Source: Apostichopus japonicus
Taxonomy: Eukaryota; Echinodermata; Holothuroidea; Aspidochirotida; Stichopodidae
Length of the DNA stretch: 64,000 nt
Direction of reading: 5' to 3'
Assembly: GCF_037975245.1 (NCBI RefSeq)
Contig: NC_092572.1
Location: forward strand, 6,771,501 to 6,835,500
Below, in pieces: positions 33,916-45,900 of the stretch (the first letter of the stretch is position 1; every line of letters starts with the position of its first letter). A program made the position numbers and the translations under genes. Under the pieces are notes generated by a model, which made no database searches, was not told where the DNA came from, and was given only the letters and a program-made list of their open reading frames with translations.

Positions 33916-36900
33916 CTGCATGGAAAATTATCCAGAAGAAAATATGAAAGATTTCTCGGTTTCTTAAATTAGTAAATCAAAAAGTTATGAAGCCACACAT
34001 TTTTATCACAGCATTTAACAACTGATGCACATGAAATTTGAGGAAGGTAAGGAGAAATGGTCCACAGTGACTTTTGCACAGCACATATTTACCTTCGAAT
34101 TTACACAATTTTGTTTTCAAACTCAACAGTTACTTATAAATTTGCTTTGAACAGGGAACCAATTGCATTACCTTACCCTGTTGTGTTGACAGTACACTGA
34201 ACCATATATTGAAATTGCACTGGAAGTGAACTTATGTGTTGTATCTTAGAAATGTGATCAAGGGTTCATAATAAAGATTTACATTACAAATGAGTAATGC
34301 TGGAACTCATTTATAACAAAATATGGTATTATGCATGCTAACGTACCTCCTCTTCATAGCCACTCATCATAACACTATTTCTAGCAAGTTCACACATATC
34401 ACATCTGGTCAGTTTCCAGACTTGGGCAGCTATACTGTATTCCTCCATTAAAGGCTCCTATGAACAAAAAGAATGATCTGAAATCATGAATTGATTTTTG
34501 AATATCGACTTATGTTTTTTTTTAGACCAACAAATTATTTTTGTGAGACTGCATTTACAGAGCAATAATTCAGAAAGAAAAGGCAATTTTCATTATGGTC
34601 TGCTTGGGTCCTCTTCAAGTTACCTCACAACAGTGATCTTATTAAAATTAGAGAGGTTGGTAGGGTTACTCAGATGAACAAGATGAGAATAATGATTGCA
34701 CTGCATTTGAATTATTTCTCCAAATTGATACTTTATGCTTTCAAAACAAAGAACATCCAGCACAAAAAATAAGGAAAACCAAACAAGTTAGTAGAACAAC
34801 TTTACCTTGGTAAAATGGAACTGAAGAGGGCCATCTGTAGACAAAGATAGTTGAAGACCTCTTGCAAAGAAATCTGGGAATGGATTACGAGGGTAGCTTA
34901 AGAAGAGGCAGTTATTTGCTAACGGAGATATGGCGATACCGATCTGAGCTAGATAGAACAGGTACTGCAAGACTGGTGACTGAATTGAAAAGAAGAGAAG
35001 ATATTAAAAGCAGAGAAAAACAAGTCAATACCAACATATCATTCAAAACAGCAACAAAATAATTCAGGTATGTCAACTTTGTGGAGATATCAGCAACAGG
35101 AATTGGCCGACAAATTAAACGGTCAAACTTTAGAAATTTAATATGAAACAATGTTCATTGGCTAAAATCTCGGCTGTTCCATTTTAGAAACTTATATCTC
35201 AGCTTGGAAAGAAGTTGCAAATCCCTCCCTAATTTCTTATGTTTGTTGTTTCATTTTGCACTTGCATTTCAATGTAGAGATACAAGATTACAACTCTGAG
35301 CAGAATTGTTATAATCTTGTCCTCATCAGGTTTACAGCCAGTTAACTCAATTTAGCAATTCAGATCAAAATGCTTGGATATGCTACACTACTAACACACT
35401 CCAAAGAATGATAATATGTCTAGTATTTATTTTATTTATTTGTTAACATTCTTCAACAGACAAAATTTTTAAATATGTGATGATTCATATACCTTTACAT
35501 AGCATTTAACAATTCATACAAAAGGCTTATATCACCACAATCCACATTGCTCCTACCATTTCCTCAAGTTATTCGACATATATCTCATTAACCTGTCTGT
35601 ATTCTGTGCATGTTTTTGTCCCGTCTGTTATTGTTACTTGTCATTTAGCCCTTGAAGAAAGTCCTGCTAGGATCGAAATGTCAGGCCAACTTACTTTTAC
35701 ACATATATTTTGTGGAACGTTAGAACTTTACAACTCAGCAATAAATTCTGCGCTCACGTAGAGGTGGTATTTTATGCTGGAAACGCTACCGATAGACAAG
35801 ACATAACTTACCCTCTTCAGTAGAATGCCGTGAGAAATATTTTCAGCAAGTAGGAATGCTGTTACAAGATGATGGACGGCACCAGCCTCTCCGGAATGAG
35901 GGCGAAACAAAAATGTGTGCATCCCTCGCTTTCTATGAAAAAAACAGGACAAGACATTCAGTTTATTTCAGAGAAAGTAACAGACTTTCAATTCGATATA
36001 AATAAGGGGAAAATGAAGGTATGCAATGTATTGATTTCACAACAGACCAGATATGATTATTCATAAGGAGATTACATTACGATTCCTGCAAAATTAGACA
36101 ACAGTGTTGCATTATGATTATTGATGGTACTTTAATCATTCTGTGAATTTCTATATATTGGCTTGGAGATTTTAAATACCAAGGTACATTGCTTTGGTTC
36201 TGCCCATACATAAGGTATCATACAAGTGCCTTTACCCTTTATGTCACCCTAAACTTATTCCACCAATTAAATCTTTTCATCAGAGAAAGTAACAGACTCT
36301 GGGTTTTAATTCGATATAAATAAGGGGAAAATAAAAGATAGATATATGCAATGTATTGATATCACAACAGACCAGACAAGATTATTCATCAGGAGATTAC
36401 GTTACAATTCCTGCAAAATTAGACAACATTGCATTGTGATTATTATTGAAGGTACTTTAATCATCCTGTGAATTTCTTCATTCGCTAGTCTTAGTAGATT
36501 TTTAAATACCAAGGTACATTGCTTTGCTACTGCCCATACATACGATATCATAAAAGCTACTTCATCCAGCAGTCTTTAGCTTTAACTTTATCAGGGATAT
36601 GCTCAGGAATATTTGGGTGCCAAGCAGATTGTGCAGTAGTGTGATCCACACCCTGGGAGAGGGATCTCATGGGTGGGGTATCCACTCCCCACTGGACAAA
36701 TTTTGCACATGAAGTATGCTTTAATAGGTGGTGCTATTTTTCCTATTATGTGCCATGTATTGTCCCAGATTTTGGTTATGGTAAAATTTGTTCAATTATC
36801 ATCAAAAAAGTGCCAGGCGAAAATGTTTAAAATACTGTTTGTGCTGGGCGGCATTCAGAACTGCTGAACGCAGCCGCCCGGTGCCGCCCAGTGTGAGCAC

Positions 36901-39900
36901 ATCCCTGCTTTATGTCACGCTAAACTTAATATTTTTCATGAGAATCCAGTTTCATACCTTCTGAGGTTATTGAGGATGACTATGTTTGCATACATGTAGA
37001 ACAGGTAGTATGAATACGGTGGGTTCTCTGAACCCGTCCACTCTGTCGGCTCTGGGGTATCCTTGGTGAAGGCCTGTCCCTCAGGCTTGGATTCGTCGTC
37101 CACCGAGTCAAAGCCAGACACGTACTTCAAGAACTGGTGGAGTTCCGGGTGGGATTTGGGATCCATCGTAACCTCGAACAGAGGAAGGAAAAGGTTTTCC
37201 AGCATCCCGCCAAAGTTAGAAATGAATTTGTTTGCATGGTGGATTTGGTAAATTCTAGGTACTTGTATGAGCCACCTAACATTGTCTGAATAGACCTTAT
37301 TTCTTAATCCCCACTTGGCAAGTCTGTCCCACTCGTCTCGACAACGCCCGTAGATGGAGATTCGGTACTCAGCGTTTTGGTATTTGGATTCCTCCAGATC
37401 AGATGCAACCTCCTTTATTTAAGAGAATAATATCAAATGAAATGAGCATAAACTTGTTCAAGAAGTTGTGGCAGTTGGTTGGCAATTGTCAGCGATTCTT
37501 TACCAATGCTACAAACATTAATTCAAATTCCAATCGGACAAAACTCAAATTATCTTTTTAGATTTCCATTGGGTGAAAAAAAGAAATAGTACTTTTCTTC
37601 ACACATTGAACATTAATTACCAACTTATTAATGAGTACATACAATTTTTATAATTTTGGCATTGACAGTCCAGACCATTTTAAAAATTAATACTAATTAC
37701 AGAGAATAAGAATAAGAAGGAAGAACAACTTGTTTTTCAATATCTTGCTATTTTCTATATTATTTTACCTGGAACTTAAGTCGCAGCCAGATGGGACAAT
37801 TTCCTAATGTTAATACCACTCTATACTGTCATCCTATATCATGCTTCAAAGCACTCATTCTGACAGTACCAACAGTTCCTAACCTTTATCTGATTCTAAT
37901 GTTAATACTCATCTATACAGTCATCCCATATCATGCTTCAAAGCACTCATTCTGAGAGTACGAACAGCTCCGAACCTTTCTCTGATATTAATATCATTCT
38001 ATACTGTCGTACCATATTATGCTTCACATGCACTCATACTGACAGTACCAACAATTCCTAAAACAGTTGGTAGGGGTTATTGTATTTGTATTAATACTTG
38101 GGACATTCTAGAAATCTAGTATAGGCACACGTTCAAGATTACATTCTGATACTTGTACTTGAACTTTGTACTCAAACTCTAACCAATACTAATGGGAATG
38201 TTAGTGTACTCATACTGTTGTATTCTCACTACCAGTCAGCTGTATAATCTCTGTAATCTGCACTGGAGACAAACAAACACTGGCAACACTAAACTCATTA
38301 CATATTTATTATGGACACAGAACAATGTGAGAATATAACAGTTCTAGTCCCTCTATCATACACAGAATGTCATTTGGATGTCAAATCAAACTTATCTTAA
38401 TAATCTGGAAGTAAGTTTTACAACGCTTAAGCGACCATCCCAATGTTGGAGAAGCCCACAAGGACTTATGGATTACAACTATCATGTCGGGTGGCTTCCA
38501 ATTCAACATTTAAACTCAACTTTGGAATCTTTCCATGTTAGAACATCATTTCAGATGGAAAACCGTAGATTTCTCATGGATGAAAACCCACCTTACTATG
38601 ACCCGGCCGGGGATCAAACCCGGAACGTCCTGATTGCTAAGCCTTATTGCTTGAAATGTCACTGCCTTTATCCACTGGGCCACAGCACCAGTATTAACTT
38701 AATATTGTGACTTACTGACTCAATATTATCAATGAACTAATCAACATTCAGAATAGTTACAAACTCAATAGAGCAATATCTCAATTAGTCAATCACGTAT
38801 GTTGAATTACTTACCTTGATTATTTCAGCAAAGTAACGGCCCTCTATAAAGTTATCTGTCTTGATGAATATTTCTCTCAGTTTACTTTCGCCTACAGGGT
38901 TGAATTTGATGTTGAATTGATCAAACCTGTGAAAAGTTTGACTGTCCTTTCGGATAGAAATAAATGGCACAAACGCATTACATTATATAATGATAAACAT
39001 TAAACTGACTTTTAAAGATTAAATCTGCCTTCAAGTTAAAACTATGTGAATTTTTATGCAAAAAAAGGTGTGCAAAGATATTTTTACCAACAAAAAACAT
39101 CCAAATCAATGACCAGCTCATGATTAGGGATTATTAGGGATTAAGTTCATCCGGTTCTCTTTCACATTTCTAATGTCAATGGCTCAATCAAGTTTAGACC
39201 AACATAAACTGGTTTACAATTCTCAACTGGAATCAACTTAAGGATATTGTAAATTGGAATCATTTATTGAAATGCAGTATTTTGACCTTAACAACCTTCC
39301 TAATTACTCTAATCTTTTAAATTAATTTGATGTCATTTGATACTACACTCTCACAACACTGTATTTTATTCTCTTGTCTATAATCAATTTTCATGTAAAA
39401 AAGAATGAAAATGTTTTACCCTTTCCAGTTTGCTTTTGCAATGAGATAAATACTAACAATAACAAGTGTCTGGAAAGCAAAATGTTGAGAATTTGAAGCA
39501 ATTTGTTAACTACTTTGCTAATTAACCTAGCTTTGTTTGGTAAAATATTAAAGAGGTTGTATAATCACAATCTTACCTAAGGTAATGCCAGGCAGATTTG
39601 GTAAACTGTTACAATAAATGTTACAACCTTGTTAAACCAAAATTTGCCTTAATTTAATACACAGTTGTACTGTAATACAATAAGCATGTCAATGTAAATT
39701 GTGTTAATACACAGAGGCTGTGTTAAATCAAGGGTCAAAATTGACACTTTATGGAGCCTACAAATGTTGGTTTGTCTAAGCTCCATGTTCAAGAATGTTA
39801 AATTTCTGAGAGCATTGTCGCCAAGTGGTTAAGGCAGTGGAATTGTGATTGTGAATTGGGGACCTGTGAGATTTATTGTCAGTTGGGCGCTGTTTAGCTG

Positions 39901-42900
39901 CTGCCATGTGGAGGGATTGTCTCTCTGTTTGACAGGTTATCGTTGACCAGGATAATATTGTGATGCGCCTTGAGCACCGTTATCGGTGGATATGTCTGCG
40001 GTTCATAAATCTAAATACCTGGAATACAGAGCTCTCAAGCTTCACTTGTAATATTTCTATATATAGAAACAGTTTGATTCAAAGCATTGTGTTACATTTG
40101 ATATAGTCCAATGATCCAATATGAACCGTACCTATACTCTACCTGAGGTCTATATACTGGGTCAGTAGGTTGATATATCAAATATATCTATATACAAAAT
40201 ATGAAGGCTACAGGGTATCATGATGGAAATCTCTGAGCAAACGGGTAAAACGCTATCACTCCTTAAACATTATAAACAGTTATTTATGGATGTATGAATT
40301 GCCCACAAAGTGTAGTTTATTGGCATGTCAAGGTCCAAGGTGAGAAGTCACAATAACTGTAACACAGATGTAAACAGACTTTGTGCAATTGAGTGCAGTG
40401 CAGAAGTGGCATCTTTGTTGACATTAGTTGTAATTTTTACTGTCATCAAATATTCAATAAATACTATCAGCTCTGCAGCTGAGACTGGTCTAATTCAACT
40501 GTCAGGATCCAGTGTCTGTTCAAAACAGTGAAATATAGACAATGTATGAATTACAACAGATCATTATCATCTCCACACAGATGTAGAAACAGAAGATGTT
40601 TAGGTTGCTTCCAGGGGCACCCCTGGTTAATTTGGACTAGACCGAACAGATATTGTTTGCAATTTTGCGGTTATTCCTACTCCTCAGGGATGAGCCTGGA
40701 GTAAAAAGAAAATGACAGAACTTTGCAAAAATTGTGGCATAGGCTACAGTTTGCGTATACTACAGTGTGTTAGGATAATAGTTTTTGTCCCCAAGGTAGA
40801 AAAGAAATCACGGATATTCCGCGAATTTGCGGGAAAATCTCATGCCTGTACTCCTACAATGTTGACATTTTACGGTCATTATTGTTACTTACAGCATGTA
40901 CATCCAGGGTATCCACATTAAGGTCATAAGGTGTGAGGTTCAAACTTTCAAACACCTAAAAGAAAAATGAGGAAAGAAAAAAACAACATGTAAAAACTTT
41001 CAACAACCTACAAGACAAATAACTAAATAAATACAATAACTAATGTCAAAACTTTGTTTCTGTGTATACAGGTATGCAAATCAGTATCTTCACCACAAGA
41101 GCGTGGTGGCCAATTGGCTAAGGCGTCGGACTCGTGATCCAAGGACTGCTGGTTCGATTCCTGCCTAGTTCATTACGTTGTCCTTGGGCAAAATACTTTA
41201 TCTCACTTGCCTCTCTCCACCCAGGGGTTAAATGGGTACCTGTGAGGTAACTTGTCATTGGGCGCAGTATATAACTGCTGCCGACTGGAGGGATTGTCTC
41301 TAGGACAGGTTATCATTGACCAGGGGTAATATAACGTCTGTAAAGTGCTTTGAGACATATGGCTGGTATAAAGCGCTATATAAAAAGCAAATATTATTTT
41401 TTATTATTTTATAATTAATGGCACTCTTGCAGTCAGGGGTTGCAACTGTTGCAGAGAAATGAATAATTAGAGCTTTCAATAACTAGAATCAAACAACGTT
41501 TTCCTGACATCTGGTAATCAGGGTGTTTTACTTATATTTCTGAGCGGGAAACCCAGCCTACTGGTGTAGACATTTTGAGAACAATATCTATAAAACCACT
41601 TGCTGAAGGAGATATTTTTGTTCCTTTAAAACTGTAAGTATTGCTTGATTTCTTCAACCAAATTCAAATACAATTGCATAATATCTAAACAGAGAGGTGT
41701 AGAGTGCACATTTCTTATGTTTTATTCCTTTGAACCTACACTTGACTACAAGTACAAGACAAACATTCCAAATATCAGATAAAAATATTCTCCAGCCATA
41801 AAGCATACCTGCATGGTAAATCAGTGACCAGAATTCACTGCCCAATATCTCTGCTTCTCTCTAAAGCATTATACTGACAACTTGATACCTTACACAGTCA
41901 ATTCCTTAAATGCTACATATCACAACCCCCCCCCAATCCCCAACCCCACCACCCCTCAACCACAACACACAAGTTCATACATCTTAAGAGAGCAACCATG
42001 GAGACAAGGCTACAATTGCTTAGCCTGGCCCTTTTTCCGATATTTTAATTTAAGTGAAGGAATATTATCTTGTCAGGAACTTTTGTAGTCATTGATTTAT
42101 GCAATCTTTATCAAAAAATGTGCAAAAAGATGGAATATTCATGGATAAATATGCTATCTAATTGTCATAAAATACATGAAGAAATGACTTCACAATGATA
42201 CAAATACACTATGGCAGATCATAGCAGGTCTACAAACCCTGTGTCAGTGATGTACATTAATTTACATAGAGCCGACACCACACTGCCCAAACTTTGTTGT
42301 CAAGACTCATGAATTGTTAAACCGAACCACTGTGCAATGAACCACTGATTAGTGCAAACCACACCACACTGCCCAAACTTTGTCGTCAAGACTCAAGTAT
42401 TGTTAAACCTAACCACTGTGCAATGAATGACTGATCAGTGCACACCACACCACACTGCCCAAACTTTGTTGTCAAGACTCAAGTATTGTTAAACTTAACC
42501 ACTGTGCAATGAACAACTGATTAGTGCACACCACACTGCCCAAACTTTGTCGTCAAGACTCAAGTATTGTTAAACCTAACCACTGCCCAATGAATGACTG
42601 ATTAGTGCACACCACACTGTCCAAACTTTGTTGTCAAGACTCATGTATTGTTAAACCTAACCACTGCACAATGAATGACTGATCAGTGCAAACAATTAAT
42701 GTTTCCTTGACAATTGATACTCATTTAGGTCACATGCATAAGCTATATTGTCCATCATTGGTTACATTTGTTGAAACTGGGCAGAATTGTGTCATGAACC
42801 TCAACACATTGCGGACAGCCAGACAGGCTAATGTTACGTACATGTTGAGTTTCCTGACTGAAGCCCACTCGAGTCATAACTGACAAAATCTTCGACAGAA

Positions 42901-45900
42901 ATACATACTGCCTGAAGATTCGGGATGTTCCACTTTTACAATAGGTGAGTTGAGTAGGTTTGCATTAAGTCGACCAGTGTGTGGCCAGTTTTAGTTAACC
43001 AACCAGGTACAGAATGATCTTGTCAAGCCTTGTTAAATCCTTGTGTTGGTGCAAAAGTTAGATGTGACACATTAAGTACAGATATGTTGTCATTTTTATC
43101 AATGTGATTATACTGTTAGATTAACATATTGCAACAAACAATTTTACATACCTCACTTAAAGTCAGGGCTTTTTTCTTGGCCTTATCGTAATAGACTTGG
43201 ACATCTTTTTCCGTTTTCAATTTTCTCTTGATGAACCTCAACAGATGCTTCTGGCTCATCCCACAGGCAATATGAACATGAGTGTCAACCTATACATGAA
43301 AACACAAAATAAACAACAACATTTAAAAATAAAAATTATCTATTTACTACGTTTAGGGTTCTATCTTTTATCGTTTAGTATTGGGTGTTTATTACTATCT
43401 GTTTTAGGCTTTTACTATAATTGTCTTACTGTACTATAGTTTCTCATACTTATTTATATTTAAACATTGACTATGATTTAATCTATTTTACTATTTACAT
43501 ACTTATGAAATTGTTTTGGACTATATGCGTTTTAGTTTTTAGTATCGTTTAGTACAGGTGTGGTTTTTATATTGTTGCATTTGGCTTTTACATTTTTTTT
43601 TTGCCTTATTGGTTCTATTTATTTAATATTTTGGTTTTTGTTACTATTTGTTTTTAGGTTTTATATTTGTAAAGCACTTTGAGCAGCTTTGCTGATTATG
43701 CACTATATAAATTTAACTTATTATTATTATTATAATCAGTGATAAACATCACTCATTTTAAATTTAACTCTGTGATAGTGCATATTATGATATGAATATT
43801 CAGTTTATCAATTTGCATGCCCTTTGAAGTTGTCTCATACCACTGTTACATTGACTAGAACGTTTCCTGTTTGTTCATTTCTTCAAATTGGTCTTGAACT
43901 GCAGCTGTCAAATCCCCCAACATTTAATCCTACTCAATATCTACATTTCTTTGCCAACTCCTCAACCTTAGGTAATTTACTTATACCTTGGAAATTACTT
44001 ATTGCGGAATATAAAGTGTGTATGGGACAGATAAAGTTGGAGAATAAAGCTGCACTAATACGCATGGTACTCCCCCCCACCCCCACCCTAAGGTGAATTG
44101 GCAAAAAGCAACCAGGATTGACCTTCCCCTACATCCCAACCTCCCACCGATCTCCCTACCCAGCTTATTCTAATATGGTTACTTCCCAATGTTCTAAAAC
44201 TGACCACAGCTTAGTAATCATAACAGCATGAGCCCTTACATTCATCATGTAAAGCAGGGGTGAGCAACCTTCGGCCCGCGGGCCACATGCGGCCCGCCAG
44301 TGATTTTTTTGGCGGCCCATGAGATGTCTCAGGAAAAAGAAAAAAAAATTGAGCTATTTTACATCATCACAAGAAACAAGCTAGCTGCTTAGAATTTATC
44401 TGCACTAATGATGCTGTCAGGTAGATCTTTAACATTAATTATCAACTGTACTGTATTGACATTATGTTTTTGTGACTGTACAGATTAGCACTACACACAC
44501 ACTATTGCTTGAAAGTCCTCGGAATCAAAGGTTAGAAATCAACAGCAGGTCGTTTGTTAGGTGCGGCCCTGTCAATCTTTCACTCCTAAAATCTGGCCCA
44601 TTCATTCAAAAAGGTTGCCCACCCCTGATGTAAAGTAATCATATTAGTAAACATCCATAACGTCCACAGCTTTTGGACTTGCCTCTTTTCCTTCAACCAT
44701 TCCTTTCTTCTCTTGATATATTTACCACAACATGGATGGTTTTTGGACATTGGACATTAGGACATTGAAGTAGATTTTTCAAGGTTCAGCTCATTGGTGA
44801 AATCTCTCGATGATTTGACTCTATAAAAGGGTCATGCTGTATTCCCAAATGCTAAAGATGCCACAAACAAACAGAGCTTTCAGTTAGAATTGTATTGGGC
44901 ACACTATTAACAAATGAAATCATGGTAGTGGTTCATGATTAATTGGATATACGTCAAATGGTTTAAGTTCATAGGGGAATAATGCTCTACTTCATCTTAC
45001 CTCCCTTAGAATCCTCACGGTACAACCTACCTTTCTGACATTGTAGAAGTCTCGATGCGGGACGGATTTCTGGCTTTCCAGTTCTTGCACTTCGTTCAAC
45101 ATTTTGTGTAGCGTAAACCTGGACTGGAGGCAAGTCAATCGACGACTTGTAAAAGATTTACTGTAGATGTAGGAAAAACACAGGGAAATGAAAGGAAATA
45201 TTATCTGTGTTACTTCAGCTGTGATAGCTCAACCTTCCTTCATGCACATCCAAAATACTTGTGCCCCCTTCCCTGGGACAACCTCCCCACACCCCCCTCC
45301 CCTGCACCCTCCACCCCCATGCCATTCATCTCCTGCAGAGAATTCTCACTAGTTTCAGAATGGCAAAAGAGATTCCATCAAAATAAAATTGTCATAATAT
45401 TCACTTGAGCCACAGAGACCAAGAAGAAATGTTGGCGGCTAGAGATTCTCACAATATTTCTTCCCAAGCTTCACAAGTCATTAAGTGAGGTTTATGCCAA
45501 CCACACTATTATTTTCTATTCAATGCATCCATCCAGTTGTCTTGTTGTGGGGTTTTTATACTTGTTTCCCCTGTTTGCATATGACCAAAACACCAAGCAC
45601 AACTTTTCTCATATTTTCATCAATAGCTAGCTCATCACATGAAATTGGCAGATTATTGTAAAAACCAAAACTGTTATTTGCTTAGAGTTTCAAAAAACTT
45701 AGCATTCAATATTCTTGAGTGGCCCGTATAATCTACAATGAGTAAACCCCGTAACATACAGAATAACTTTACCATATTGAGATTCCATACAACCTAGCAT
45801 ATAGTACAAGGGCATGTTACATAGTATTTAGATCAGTGAGATCCACAACAGAATTGTGCAGCAGTGAATCTAAGTTTGAGTCTGCTCTACTGCTCAAGCC

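Noticed and set aside
41098-41170. A functional tRNA gene
   Set aside because: Has A and B boxes but no pairing acceptor stem and is followed by a SINE body.
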